Source: an endosymbiont of Escarpia spicata
GTDB taxonomy: Bacteria; Pseudomonadota; Gammaproteobacteria; Chromatiales; Chromatiaceae
Length of the DNA: 32,838 nt
Direction of reading: 5' to 3'
NCBI GenBank assembly: GCA_003349915.1
Contig: QFXE01000023.1
Location: 93,517 to 126,354, forward strand
The number at the start of each line of letters is the position of its first letter. The stretch's first letter is position 1. The translations under genes were made by a program, and so were the position numbers. The notes beneath the pieces are model-generated. The model was not told the DNA's origin. It made no database searches and saw only the letters and a program-made list of their open reading frames with translations. Positions 1 to 8,198 of the stretch are shown in pieces.

Positions 1-730
1 CACCTGTCACCTGTCTCTCCTGCGGCAAAGTCTCCAACGTACTCTCTATCCATTCTTCGACCTTTTCATTGATCTCGTCGGCACTGAGACTATCTGTCTC
101 AATGACTGGGCCAATTCTTACATCGATTGTACCGGGATATTTTTTTATATCCCTACGCCTCCAGAATACGCCTGCATTGTGCGCGACAGGAAGGACCGGG
201 TGGCCAGATTTTTCGGCCAACAGTGGTCCGCCGATACGGTAGCGTCTGCGCGTACCTGGAGCCGTGCGCGTACCTTCCGGGAAGATGATTACTGAGAGTC
301 CGGATTCGAGTCTGTCTTTGCCGTCACGAATTAACTGGACCACGGCCTTACGGCCAGCTGAGCGGTCGATGGCAATTGGCTGGAAGAGACGTAGTGCCCA
401 GCCAAAGATGGGCACATTGAGCAGTTCACGTTTCAGCACCCAAGCCTTGTTGACTGGAATCAGGCTGAGAAAGGCGATGGTCTCCCATGCGGACTGATGC
501 TTTGCGAGAATGATGACGCTGCTGTCAGGGATGTTCTCCAGACCTTCAACGCGATAGTTGAGGCCGCAGAGTAGTGAGAGTGCTGCCAGGTTGACTCTGC
601 TCCAGGCGTTGCTGATGAAAAAGCGCTTTTGCAACGGGAAGAACCAGCCAAAGATACTGCCAAAACCGGCAATGATGAGAGTACTGAGAACAAGAAAGGT
701 AAAAAAGAGAATGGAGCGGATAAAGATCAT
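1..730 (-). CDS. plsC: 1-acyl-sn-glycerol-3-phosphate acyltransferase, C-terminus cut by window edge
   Basis: Acylates lysophosphatidic acid to phosphatidic acid at the inner membrane, the second acylation of phospholipid synthesis. The minus-strand frame opens at ATG 730 and stays open to base 1, giving about 243 residues, nearly the usual family length, so only a few residues are probably missing. It begins with a hydrophobic anchor (MIFIRSILFFTFLVLSTLII), followed by the acyltransferase motif KHQSAWE (the H-x4-D motif with Glu in place of Asp, a variant I know from PlsC of related proteobacteria) and then the FPEGTR phosphate-binding motif. It starts 10 bp after the gmhB stop, as the last visible gene of the glyQ-glyS-MazG-gmhB operon. 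The glyQS-gmhB-plsC order is found in other gammaproteobacteria. No clear ribosome-binding site is visible, so coupling to gmhB translation is likely. Confidence 0.9.
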   Translation of the reverse strand, partial: MIFIRSILFFTFLVLSTLIIAGFGSIFGWFFPLQKRFFISNAWSRVNLAALSLLCGLNYRVEGLENIPDSSVIILAKHQSAWETIAFLSLIPVNKAWVLKRELLNVPIFGWALRLFQPIAIDRSAGRKAVVQLIRDGKDRLESGLSVIIFPEGTRTAPGTRRRYRIGGPLLAEKSGHPVLPVAHNAGVFWRRRDIKKYPGTIDVRIGPVIETDSLSADEINEKVEEWIESTLETLPQERQVTG

Positions 731-740
731 AGCATGTCAA

Positions 741-1277
741 TCAGGTTAAAAGCGCATCAACGGCCTCAGAGAGGTTTTGGTAGACGGGAATATCTCTCAG
801 CTCATCAGGACATGATGAGAGTGTCTTGTTACCTTTCCCGGTTCTCACCAGGATGGGATTTGCGCCTACGGTAATAGCGGCCTGCAGGTCACGTAAAGAG
901 TCGCCAATGATGGGCACCTGATGCAACGGCGCCCGGGAACGCTGTGAAATCTGCTGGTAGAGACCAGGCTTGGGTTTGCGGCAGTCACAGTTGTCATCCG
1001 GCCCATGAGGACAGAAAAAAATGCCATCGACATGGCCGCCATGTTTCTGTAACAAGGTCTGCATTTTATTGTGCATCTTATTCAGAGTGTCGATGGAGAA
1101 GTAACCGCGCGACACGCCTGACTGGTTGGTTGCGACGAAGACACGAAAACCGGCATGGTTGAGACGGGCGATCGCTTCAAGACTGCCGGACAGAGGAATC
1201 CACTCGTCAGGCGATTTAACAAAATCATCTGAATCCTCGTTGATGACACCGTCTCTGTCCAGGATGATGATTTTCAT
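741..1277 (-). CDS. gmhB: D-glycero-beta-D-manno-heptose-1,7-bisphosphate 7-phosphatase
   Basis: Removes the C7 phosphate of heptose 1,7-bisphosphate in the ADP-heptose pathway for the lipopolysaccharide inner core; cytosolic HAD phosphatase. The 178 residues are full length for the family. The HAD nucleophile motif LDRDGVIN (Asp7 and Asp9) is at the N-terminus, TNQSG is motif II, RKPKPG carries the motif III lysine, and GDSLRDL is motif IV. The Cys/His cluster CPHGPDDNCDC matches the structural zinc site of GmhB, which separates it from histidinol-phosphatase relatives. The gene lies between the MazG-like gene and plsC in the glyQS operon. A perfect 14-bp palindrome lies just upstream of its start. 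Confidence 0.92.
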   Translation of the reverse strand: MKIIILDRDGVINEDSDDFVKSPDEWIPLSGSLEAIARLNHAGFRVFVATNQSGVSRGYFSIDTLNKMHNKMQTLLQKHGGHVDGIFFCPHGPDDNCDCRKPKPGLYQQISQRSRAPLHQVPIIGDSLRDLQAAITVGANPILVRTGKGNKTLSSCPDELRDIPVYQNLSEAVDALLT

Positions 1278-1306
1278 TGTAAGTAAGTGCTTACTCTCAA
1301 AGAATC

Positions 1307-1642
1307 TCAGTCGACATCACGGAATTCTGAGACCCTGATGCGGCCGTTGACCATGCGGGAATCCCGCTTGTTAAGCTTCTCCATCTTGTCCCAAAACGCC
1401 TGCTTGAGATCGAACTCCTGGGCGATGGCTGTTCCCATGACGAGAATCAGCAGATCGGCCACTTCCTCAGCAAGTGACTCCTTGCTCTTACCTTTTGTGA
1501 CACAGGAAGAGATCTCCCCCAACTCTTCAGCCATTAACGAGATGCGATAGGTCATCTCTTCGCCGCCGGTCTCCCTGAAACGGTGCTTATCGTGGAAGGA
1601 TTGGACGGCGTCCAACATATCCTTGTATGAATCGGGGTTCAT
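1307..1642 (-). CDS. MazG-like nucleotide pyrophosphohydrolase
   Basis: A 111-residue, all-alpha protein of the MazG/dUTPase-like NTP pyrophosphatase superfamily, expected to hydrolyse nucleoside triphosphates to monophosphates plus pyrophosphate, probably as house-cleaning of non-canonical nucleotides. The metal-binding pattern is visible: MAEELGEISS in one helix and EEVADLLIL in the next (E-x-x-E followed by E-x-x-D). It is a single short MazG domain, not the duplicated E. coli MazG, and closer to the MazG-like/RS21-C6 type. It sits 12 bp downstream of glyS and 29 bp upstream of gmhB, so it is cotranscribed with both, an unusual insertion in the glyS-gmhB order. The exact substrate cannot be read from sequence. 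The start ATG has only a weak ribosome-binding site. Confidence 0.8.
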   Translation of the reverse strand: MNPDSYKDMLDAVQSFHDKHRFRETGGEEMTYRISLMAEELGEISSCVTKGKSKESLAEEVADLLILVMGTAIAQEFDLKQAFWDKMEKLNKRDSRMVNGRIRVSEFRDVD

Positions 1643-1654
1643 AATTAGTCTCGA

Positions 1655-3727
1655 TTACTGAAGGCGCGAAAGGTCAGCGGCACTGAGAAAGAGTCCCTCA
1701 AGCCGTGAAAGCAGGGCAAGACGATTTCTCCGTAGATTTTCATCCTCCGCCATCACCATGACCTGGTCAAAAAAATCATCGACAGGTTGACGTAGACTGG
1801 CGAGGATTTGCAGACCTTCCGTATAACGGCCTTCCTCAAACAGTGGAATGACCTTGGGCTGTAACTCATCGACCTTTGTCGCAAGTGCTTTCTCTGCGAC
1901 CTCCTGTAGAAGATCGTTGGCAACCTGCTCGGGGAAGGTCTCGTCGGTCTTCTTGAGAATGTTGCGAATGCGTTTGTTGGCGGCAGCAAGGCTCTCGGCT
2001 TCAGGCAGTTTGCGGAATTCGGTGACTGCCCGAACCCGCAGATTGAAGTCTGCGGGACGGGTGGGACGGCGGGCGAGCACCGCATCGACTGAATCGGCGG
2101 GGATGGATTGGTCGGCATAGTACGCTTTGAGACGTTCCATCATGTATTCAAAGACCTGATCGAGGCTCTCCTCTGTATCCACTTGTTCGGCAAGACTCTC
2201 CGCAGCAGTGGAGAGTAACTGTTCAAGGTCGAGATCCATGGGGGTCTCGATGAGGATGCGGAGTACACCCAAAGCAGCGCGGCGAAGGCCGTAAGGATCC
2301 TTGGCGCCGGTCGGTTTCTGGCCAATAGAGAAGATGCCCATCAGGGTATCAAGGCGATCAGCGATAGCAATGGTGCGACCGCAGTCAGTCTCCGGCAGGC
2401 GATCCCCGGCATGCCGGGGCATGTAGACCTCTTCCATTGCCTGAGCAACTTGGTTGTCCTCACCTGAGCGCACGGCATAATAGCGCCCCATGGTGCCCTG
2501 CAGGCTGGCAAATTCTCCTACCATTTCGGACATAAGGTCGCATTTGCAGAGCCAGGCGGCACGGAATGCGAGAGCCTTGTCGAGACCAATTTGATCGGCA
2601 ATGGATTCTGCCAGTGAGGCGATGCGCCCGCTCTTGTCGTGTAGCGTCCCCAGTTTTTTCTGAAACAGAATGCTTTTCAGTGACTCGATGTGATGGTCGA
2701 GTGGTTTTTTCAGATCCTGCCCCCAGAAGAAAGCGGCATCGCTGAACCGGGGTCGTATGACTCGTTCATTGCCGGAACGAACCTGTTCAATGTCCTTGCT
2801 GTCGATATTGCTTATAGTAATAAACCGGGGTTGGAGAGCACCTGTCTTGTCGACAACCGGGAAATATTTTTGATGATCCTGCATTGCCTGGACCAGGCAT
2901 TCTGAGGGAACCTCGAGAAAGCGCGCATCGAAACTGCCAATCACAGGAATCGGCCACTCATTGAGGGCGGTGACCTCGTCCAGCAGATTGGAATCGATGG
3001 CGGCCTGGAGACCTTCGGCTTCCGCTGTCTCTCTGGTTTGCTGCTCGATTTTGGCCTTGCGTTCGGCAATGTCGGCGATGACATAACCTCTGCTTTTCAG
3101 CAGTTCAGAGTAGTTTGCAGGTGTATCGATTTCCATCGGTTCGGGATAGTGGAATCTATGGCCACGGGTTGTGCGGCCTGCCGCGTGTCCCATCACCTGG
3201 CCGGGAACGACCTCATCACCAAACAGCAGTACGACCCAATGTACCGGTCGTACGAACTCTTCACTGCGGCTGCCCCAGCGCATACGCTTGGGTATGGGCA
3301 GAGTGGCGAGAGACTTTTCCACGATCTCCGGTATCAGATCGATGGTGGAGCGGCCCAATTCGATCTGACGGTGGATCAGCCACGCGCCTTTTGGAGTGTC
3401 TTGAGTCTCCAGCTGATCGACGCCCACCCCGCAGGAGCGGGCAAAACCTTCAGCGGCCCTGGTTGGATTACCATCAGCATCGAATGCGGCCTTGACCGCA
3501 GGTCCCTTGCGTTCGATCTCTTTGTCTGGCTGGCCGGTTTGAAGGGCCTCGATGAATACGGCAAGCCTGCGAGGGGTGGCGTAGGGCCTGACGGAATTGT
3601 GTGGCAGTCCCAGCAGTTTCAGCTGTTCAACGATGCCGCGGAGAAATGCTGCGGAGAGTTTTGCCAAGGCCTTTGGGGGCAGTTCTTCAGTGCCGATCTC
3701 GATCAGCAGATCTTTAAAATCAGCCAT
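1655..3727 (-). CDS. glyS: Glycine--tRNA ligase beta subunit
   Basis: Beta subunit of the bacterial alpha2-beta2 glycyl-tRNA synthetase; it binds tRNA(Gly) while GlyQ carries the catalytic site. The N-terminus [16 protein letters not shown] is diagnostic. The C-terminal third contains the DALR-type anticodon-binding region (around [20 protein letters not shown]). I choose ATG 3727 (690 residues, normal length): GGGAGG lies 8 bases upstream, whereas the in-frame TTG at 3736 directly abuts that ribosome-binding site. The start overlaps the glyQ stop by 8 bp, so the two subunits are translationally coupled. Several long antisense frames across this gene are shadows. Confidence 0.97.
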   Translation of the reverse strand: MADFKDLLIEIGTEELPPKALAKLSAAFLRGIVEQLKLLGLPHNSVRPYATPRRLAVFIEALQTGQPDKEIERKGPAVKAAFDADGNPTRAAEGFARSCGVGVDQLETQDTPKGAWLIHRQIELGRSTIDLIPEIVEKSLATLPIPKRMRWGSRSEEFVRPVHWVVLLFGDEVVPGQVMGHAAGRTTRGHRFHYPEPMEIDTPANYSELLKSRGYVIADIAERKAKIEQQTRETAEAEGLQAAIDSNLLDEVTALNEWPIPVIGSFDARFLEVPSECLVQAMQDHQKYFPVVDKTGALQPRFITISNIDSKDIEQVRSGNERVIRPRFSDAAFFWGQDLKKPLDHHIESLKSILFQKKLGTLHDKSGRIASLAESIADQIGLDKALAFRAAWLCKCDLMSEMVGEFASLQGTMGRYYAVRSGEDNQVAQAMEEVYMPRHAGDRLPETDCGRTIAIADRLDTLMGIFSIGQKPTGAKDPYGLRRAALGVLRILIETPMDLDLEQLLSTAAESLAEQVDTEESLDQVFEYMMERLKAYYADQSIPADSVDAVLARRPTRPADFNLRVRAVTEFRKLPEAESLAAANKRIRNILKKTDETFPEQVANDLLQEVAEKALATKVDELQPKVIPLFEEGRYTEGLQILASLRQPVDDFFDQVMVMAEDENLRRNRLALLSRLEGLFLSAADLSRLQ

Positions 3728-4661
3728 GGTGGGCAACCTCCCTGTTCTCTTTCAGCATGGGGAATCCAAGGGCTTCGCGGCTGTCGTAATAGGCTTGGGC
3801 CACGGCGCGTGAGAGGGAGCGGACGCGCAGGATGTAGCGTTGCCGTTCAGTCACAGAGATGGCGTGACGCGCATCCAGCAGGTTGAAGGTATGAGAGGCC
3901 TTGAGGACCTGTTCATAAGCGGGTAGCGGCAGACCGATTTCGATCAGGTGCTGACTCTCTTTTTCACAGGTGTCGAACCAGCCGAAGAGGGCATCCACTT
4001 CGGCGTGTTCGAAGTTGAAGGCCGACTGTTCAACCTCATTCTGGTGAAAGACGTCACCGTAGGTTACTGGGCCGTCGGGGCCATTGGCCCAGACCAGATC
4101 GTAGACACTTTCCACGCCTTGCAGGTACATGGCGATGCGCTCAAGACCGTAGGTGATCTCACCGGTGACCGGGCGGCAGTCGAGGCCGCCAACCTGCTGA
4201 AAATAGGTGAACTGAGTTACCTCCATGCCGTTGAGCCAGACCTCCCAGCCGAGTCCCCAAGCGCCGAGAGTGGGGGACTCCCAGTTGTCCTCGACGAAAC
4301 GAATATCATGTACCAGCAGGTCGAGACCCAGCGCCTTGAGTGATCCCAGATAGAGCTCCTGAATATCCATCGGGGAGGGTTTCAAGATGACCTGGAACTG
4401 ATAGTAGTGTTGCAGGCGATTGGGATTATCGCCGTAGCGCCCGTCTGTGGGGCGGCGTGAAGGCTGCACATAGGCGCAGCTCCAAGGCTCGGGGCCGATA
4501 GAGCGGAGGAAAGTGGCGGAGTGGTATGTGCCGGCACCCATCTCCATGTCGTAGGGTTGAAGGATTACGCAGCCCTGGTCTGCCCAGTACTGTTGCAACG
4601 CAAAGATCAGACCCTGAAAGGTCGACACATCATGATTGCTGGTGTCAGAAGCTCGATTCAC
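3720..4661 (-). CDS. glyQ: Glycine--tRNA ligase alpha subunit
   Basis: Catalytic alpha subunit of tetrameric glycyl-tRNA synthetase, a class II enzyme that charges tRNA(Gly). The family blocks [58 protein letters not shown] and [14 protein letters not shown] are all present in order. The 313 residues are close to the family's roughly 300. Translation appears to begin at GTG 4661; this gives a short extra N-terminal tail of about 12 residues before the conserved block, and no ATG in this frame fits better. It is the first gene of the minus-strand operon and diverges from the MnmA-like gene across a 139-bp region holding promoters for both directions. Confidence 0.97.
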   Translation of the reverse strand: MNRASDTSNHDVSTFQGLIFALQQYWADQGCVILQPYDMEMGAGTYHSATFLRSIGPEPWSCAYVQPSRRPTDGRYGDNPNRLQHYYQFQVILKPSPMDIQELYLGSLKALGLDLLVHDIRFVEDNWESPTLGAWGLGWEVWLNGMEVTQFTYFQQVGGLDCRPVTGEITYGLERIAMYLQGVESVYDLVWANGPDGPVTYGDVFHQNEVEQSAFNFEHAEVDALFGWFDTCEKESQHLIEIGLPLPAYEQVLKASHTFNLLDARHAISVTERQRYILRVRSLSRAVAQAYYDSREALGFPMLKENREVAHHG

Positions 4662-4698
4662 GTCCGGATTCCATAGTTTAAGGTGTAAAAATCGCGTC

Positions 4699-4727
4699 AG
4701 TATAACGATGCGCCAACAACTTGGCTA
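4699..4727 (-). promoter_or_regulatory. Probable sigma-70 promoter for glyQ operon
   Basis: On the minus strand a TATACT -10 box (plus-strand 4699-4704) is preceded by a 17-bp spacer and TAGCCA (4722-4727, 4 of 6 matches to TTGACA). It lies about 38 bp ahead of the glyQ GTG. The motif match is moderate and rests on sequence alone. Confidence 0.4.
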
Positions 4728-4761
4728 ACTTCAATGAGGTGCCGCATCTGGCGCAATTCCG

Positions 4762-4767
4762 TATAAT
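4762..4767 (+). promoter_or_regulatory. TATAAT -10 box upstream of the MnmA-like gene
   Basis: A perfect TATAAT lies 33 bp before the ATG at 4801. The region 17 bp upstream (GTGCCG) is a weak -35 match. It is the only good -10 element on the plus strand of this divergent intergenic region. Confidence 0.4.
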
Positions 4768-4800
4768 CCACGGTTTTCAACGCCTGCTAACGAATCATAT

Positions 4801-5844
4801 ATGACCGAACAGCGAAAAGCCGTGGCCCTGATCTCAGGTGGCCTCGACTCACTATTGGCCGCAAAGGTGATCCAGGAACAGGGCATCCACGTCGAGGGCA
4901 TCAACTTCTACACCGGTTTCTGTGTCGAAGGTCATACCCATGCCATCCGCAAAAAAGACCAGAAAAAGTCCAAGCGAAATAATGCCCTCTGGGTTGCGGA
5001 ACAGCTTGGTATCAAGTTGCACATTGTCGATATTGTGGAGGAGTACAAGGATATCGTCTTCAATCCGAAGCACGGTTATGGTGCCAACCTGAATCCCTGT
5101 CTCGACTGCAAGATTTTTATGGTGAGCAAAGCCTTGGAGTGGATCAGAAAAAAGGATTTTGATTTCATCATTACCGGTGAGGTGATCGGGCAACGCCCTA
5201 TGTCCCAACGTAAGGAGACCATGCCGGTAGTGTCTGGTGAGTCGGGGGCGGAGGATCTGCTGCTACGGCCGCTCTGTGGAAAAAATCTGCCGCAAACCCT
5301 GCCGGAGCGTGAGGGTTGGGTGGAGCGTGGGGGACTGTACGATTTCAGTGGGAGAAGCCGAAAACCCCAGATGGCATTGGCAGCAAAATTCGGCTTCGAA
5401 GACTACGCCCAGCCAGCGGGAGGCTGCTGTTTTCTTACCGATGCCCAATATTCGGTCAAGCTTGCGGATCTCTGGCGCGCGCGAGGCAGCAAGCAGTACG
5501 AGATGGATGACATCATGCTGCTCAAGGTGGGACGCCATTTGCGCCCTGCACCCCACTATAAAGTGATCATCGCCAGAGAGGAGGGGGAGGGCAATTTCCT
5601 ACAGGGTTACCGGAAGCAGTTTGTCAGTATCAAGACGATTAGCCACGCTGGTCCTCTGGCGTTGATCGACGGTGAACCCACGGCAGCGGATATTGAACTG
5701 GCTGCCCGTCTGGTTGCCCGCTACAGTCAGGGACGCGATGCTGATCTGGTGGAACTCGAAGTGATGGATCGGGAGGGCACCAGTTACCCCCTGAAGGTCG
5801 AACCGATTAAGCCGCACGAAATCCCCCAGGAGTGGCACATTTGA
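4801..5844 (+). CDS. MnmA-like PP-loop tRNA thiolation enzyme with C-terminal NFACT-R-like domain
   Basis: A 347-residue PP-loop ATP-pyrophosphatase, expected to activate a nucleobase by adenylation for sulfur insertion. The PP-loop SGGLDS is at residues 13-18. NPCLDCKIFM (about residue 99) matches the position of the first MnmA catalytic cysteine, and GGCCFLTD (about residue 203) that of the second (GICFI in MnmA). The C-terminal part (LLKVGRHLRPAPHYKVIIAREE through LAARLVARYS) resembles the NFACT-R-type RNA-binding module of a separate MnmA/ThiI-like family often labelled tRNA (5-methylaminomethyl-2-thiouridylate)-methyltransferase. It is therefore a paralogue, not classical MnmA. Its stop overlaps the TusA-like start (TTGA), which points to a dedicated sulfur donor. 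Target tRNA and position are unknown. Confidence 0.75.
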   Translation: MTEQRKAVALISGGLDSLLAAKVIQEQGIHVEGINFYTGFCVEGHTHAIRKKDQKKSKRNNALWVAEQLGIKLHIVDIVEEYKDIVFNPKHGYGANLNPCLDCKIFMVSKALEWIRKKDFDFIITGEVIGQRPMSQRKETMPVVSGESGAEDLLLRPLCGKNLPQTLPEREGWVERGGLYDFSGRSRKPQMALAAKFGFEDYAQPAGGCCFLTDAQYSVKLADLWRARGSKQYEMDDIMLLKVGRHLRPAPHYKVIIAREEGEGNFLQGYRKQFVSIKTISHAGPLALIDGEPTAADIELAARLVARYSQGRDADLVELEVMDREGTSYPLKVEPIKPHEIPQEWHI

Positions 5845-6068
5845 GCAGGGTCACTCTTGATGCCCGGCGCTTGCTCTGCCCGATGCCGGTGATTCGGGTG
5901 CAGGATAAGATAGCAACGCTTGCGCCAGGCACTGTCCTGGAAGCGATTTGCACCGATCCGGGAGTGATGAATGACATCCCCGCCTGGTGCCGAATCAATG
6001 GCCATAAAGTCATTGAGACCCGCTCCGACAGGGCCGAATATATTGTTGTGATAGAAGTGGGGGAGTAG
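5841..6068 (+). CDS. TusA-like sulfur carrier protein
   Basis: A 75-residue TusA/SirA/YedF-family protein that carries sulfur as a persulfide on a cysteine. The family signature LCPMPVIR (Cys-Pro-x-Pro) holds the sulfur-carrying cysteine near the N-terminus. I choose TTG 5841: AGGAG at 5828-5832 is 8 bases upstream, whereas an in-frame GTG at 5832 overlaps it. The TTG overlaps the upstream TGA, so the protein is translationally coupled to the MnmA-like enzyme. In E. coli TusA passes sulfur through TusBCD/TusE to MnmA; in sulfur oxidisers TusA homologues also take part in dissimilatory sulfur transfer. Here coupling favours tRNA thiolation, but an oxidative role is not excluded. It ends 3 bp before the CDF gene. 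Confidence 0.85.
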   Translation: MSRVTLDARRLLCPMPVIRVQDKIATLAPGTVLEAICTDPGVMNDIPAWCRINGHKVIETRSDRAEYIVVIEVGE

Positions 6069-6071
6069 CTT

Positions 6072-7238
6072 ATGCATCAGCATCAACACCTACATCACGA
6101 GATGCAGGAGGCGAGGTATAGAGAGACACGGTTGGCCGCCCTGGTCGGCGCTGTGGTCAACCTGGTCCTCGCTTTCGTCAAAATCCTATTTGGCTGGCTT
6201 GGCCAGTCACAGTCTCTGTTGGCGGATGGGGTGCATTCGCTTTCGGATCTGCTGTCGGACGCGTTGGTCTGGTTTGCTGCACGGCATGCTAAAGAAGCGC
6301 CGGATGAGCAACACCCATACGGCCACGGTCGCTTCGAGACGGCCGGTACCATGGCATTGGGAGCGCTGCTTGGGCTGGTAGGACTGGGCGTCATCTGGGA
6401 TGCGGCGGAGCGGCTTTTTGCACCGGAGCAGCTGCTGACCCCGAGTTCCTTTACACTCTATGTTGCGGCATTCTCCATCCTGGCCAATGAAGGGCTCTAC
6501 CACTACACCCAATATCTGGCGCAGCGGATCAATTCAAATCTGTTGCGGGCAAACGCATGGCACCATCGCTCCGACTCCATCTCTTCCGTGGTGGTGTTGG
6601 TGGGTATCGGGGGAACCTTGGCGGGTCTGCCCTACCTGGATGCCATTGCTGCAGTACTGGTCGGCGTGATGATCGTACACATTGGCTGGAATCTCGGCTG
6701 GGGGGCGATGCAGGAACTGGTGGATGCGGGGCTGGATGAGGAGACAGTGATGGAGATTCGCGGGATTTTTGATTCCGTGAGCGGTGTCAATAGCATTCAC
6801 ATGCTGCGCACCCGCCGCATGGGGGGACACGCATCGGCGGATGTGCATGTGCAGGTTGACTCATGGTTGAGCGTTTCAGAAGGACACAGGATTGCGGAAG
6901 TGGTTCAAACGAGATTGATAAACGAGGTTGAAGAGCTGTTCGATGTGACGGTGCATATCGACCCGGAAGATGATGAAACCAACGCTCCCTGCGGCGAGCT
7001 CCCATTGCGGCAAGAAGCTGAACGTTTGCTCGATGCCACCTGCAGGGATGTTGCCTGTTATGCCCGCAGGCAACGCTTGGTGTTGCACTATCTTTCGGGC
7101 CGCATCGACGTTGATCTCTACCTGCCAGTCGATTGTTTTAAAGGTGAAAAGGAGCTGGCGCAACTGCGGCAGGCGTTTCAGAAGGTATTCAACCAGTCAG
7201 ATATGTTTGGCAAAATCCGACTCTGGTTCGGTGAATAG
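6072..7238 (+). CDS. Cation diffusion facilitator family metal exporter
   Basis: An inner-membrane metal/proton antiporter of the CDF family (FieF/CzcD-like), 388 residues. The N-terminus is histidine-rich (six His in nine residues). Transmembrane segments begin at about residue 20. TM2 carries ADGVHSLSD (His55, Asp59) and TM5 carries HHRSDSISS, so both halves of the transport site are H-x3-D type, which favours zinc or a similar divalent metal. The HPYGHGRFET loop is typical. After the usual cytosolic domain (to about residue 300) there is a further segment of about 90 residues (GRIDVDLYLPVD region) that looks like a second ferredoxin-like domain, making this longer than FieF. GGGGGAG lies before ATG 6072, 3 bp after the TusA-like gene. 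Confidence 0.88.
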   Translation: MHQHQHLHHEMQEARYRETRLAALVGAVVNLVLAFVKILFGWLGQSQSLLADGVHSLSDLLSDALVWFAARHAKEAPDEQHPYGHGRFETAGTMALGALLGLVGLGVIWDAAERLFAPEQLLTPSSFTLYVAAFSILANEGLYHYTQYLAQRINSNLLRANAWHHRSDSISSVVVLVGIGGTLAGLPYLDAIAAVLVGVMIVHIGWNLGWGAMQELVDAGLDEETVMEIRGIFDSVSGVNSIHMLRTRRMGGHASADVHVQVDSWLSVSEGHRIAEVVQTRLINEVEELFDVTVHIDPEDDETNAPCGELPLRQEAERLLDATCRDVACYARRQRLVLHYLSGRIDVDLYLPVDCFKGEKELAQLRQAFQKVFNQSDMFGKIRLWFGE

Positions 7239-7285
7239 TTTGTGTCCATCCAGAAACAGAAAGAGAAAGAGAGGGGAGTAAGCCG

Positions 7286-7852
7286 GTGCCGAAAGCTTGT
7301 GATTTAAAACGGGGCATTATCGTCGAAATCAACGGAATGCCCCATAGCGTGAAACAGGTCGAGGCCAAAAGCCCCTCCTCCCGGGGTGCGGCGACCCTCT
7401 ATAAAATCCGCTTCATCAATTTGCAGACGGGTCAAAAACTGGATGAGTCGTTCAAGGGCGATGATTTTCTGAAGGATATCGACTGTCTGCGCCGGCAGGT
7501 CCAGTTCTCCTATATGGACGGGGAGATATTCACCTTCATGGATACAGAGGACTATAGTCAGTACGGCCTGAACAGCGAAGACCTGGAGGGGCAGACCGGC
7601 TTTCTGGCAGAAGGCCTGGACGGCATAATTGCCCTGCTGGTAGATGGCGCCATCATCGGCATTGAACTTCCACAGTCCGTTGCCCTGACGATCTCGGAGA
7701 CCACGCCGGGTATCAAGGGCTCGACGGCAACAGGGCGAACAAAGCCGGCAATGCTCAACACAGGCATCGAGATTCAGGTTCCAGAGTATCTGGAGAACGG
7801 TGAAGTGGTGAAGGTCAATACAACGACAGGAAAATTCATCTCTCGGGCTTAG
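7286..7852 (+). CDS. efpL: Elongation factor P-like protein EfpL (YeiP)
   Basis: An EF-P paralogue that binds stalled ribosomes and relieves pausing at proline-rich and related motifs. The 188 residues have the three-domain EF-P layout (KOW-like, then two OB folds). The tip of the first domain reads SPSSRGAATL with Arg33 in place of the modified lysine of EF-P; Arg33 and the flanking SP-x-x-RG are the EfpL hallmarks, and no modification enzyme is then needed. It starts at GTG 7286, with GGGGAG 7 bases upstream. It lies 47 bp after the CDF gene and is probably the last gene of that transcription unit. No convincing terminator follows, and the region downstream appears to hold glnA regulatory sites. 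Confidence 0.92.
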   Translation: MPKACDLKRGIIVEINGMPHSVKQVEAKSPSSRGAATLYKIRFINLQTGQKLDESFKGDDFLKDIDCLRRQVQFSYMDGEIFTFMDTEDYSQYGLNSEDLEGQTGFLAEGLDGIIALLVDGAIIGIELPQSVALTISETTPGIKGSTATGRTKPAMLNTGIEIQVPEYLENGEVVKVNTTTGKFISRA

Positions 7853-7863
7853 AGGGTAGCGGC

Positions 7864-7911
7864 CGCACCATAACAGTGCCCTTACCTTGCGGCACGCACC
7901 AAAATCGCGCG
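7864..7911 (+). promoter_or_regulatory. Two putative NtrC enhancer sites for glnA
   Basis: CGCACCA-TAA-CAGTGCC (7864-7880) and CGCACCA-AAA-TCGCGCG (7895-7911) each match the NtrC dyad TGCACYA-N3-TGGTGCA at 10 of 14 positions, with strong left and weak right halves. Their centres are 31 bp apart, three helical turns, like the paired enhancer sites of E. coli glnA. They lie about 305-340 bp upstream of the predicted sigma-54 start, farther than in E. coli but workable for an enhancer. The match is suggestive only. Confidence 0.4.
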
Positions 7912-8080
7912 GGCTTGTTGATGAGTCTCCCTGCTGCTCGATCTCGACCCCCCGCCAGCTTCAATTTGCTGGATGAGCATGATAGGAAAGGAAAGGTCTT
8001 CCAAACAGTGGTGCTCATCAGTCTCGTCGTTTCAATTATATCGTATTAATTTTATTAGTATTTTTATACGTACAGAGCCC

Positions 8081-8121
8081 GGTCGCCAGGGTCCAGAGTC
8101 TGGGCGAAGGTCTTGGCGACC
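8081..8121 (+). other. Nested hairpin upstream of the glnA promoter
   Basis: The outer arms GGTCGCCA (8081-8088) and TGGCGACC (8114-8121) are perfect complements, and within them CCAGA-G-TCTGG (8093-8103) forms a second perfect hairpin. There is no T-run after it, so it is not a standard terminator. It could be a protein-binding site, the end of a readthrough transcript from efpL, or a small structured RNA. Confidence 0.45.
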
Positions 8122-8182
8122 CAGATGAAAAAGTATGGATTCACCACACGAAGGCGACTGGATTGATCAAGAGAAACAATCG

Positions 8183-8198
8183 TGGCATGAATAATGCT
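8183..8198 (+). promoter_or_regulatory. Sigma-54 (-24/-12) promoter of glnA
   Basis: TGGCATGAATAATGCT matches the RpoN consensus TGGCAYGN4TTGCW at all but one defined position, with the essential GG and GC exactly 10 bp apart. Transcription would begin near 8209, about 100 bases before glnA. A sigma-54/NtrC-driven glnA fits established nitrogen regulation and the ntrBC genes downstream. Confidence 0.88.

Noticed and set aside
3038-3886. Long open frame on the plus strand (282 codons)
   Set aside because: It is antisense to glyS and the glyQ end, has no ribosome-binding site, and its protein has no recognisable motif; it is a codon-bias shadow of a GC-rich gene.
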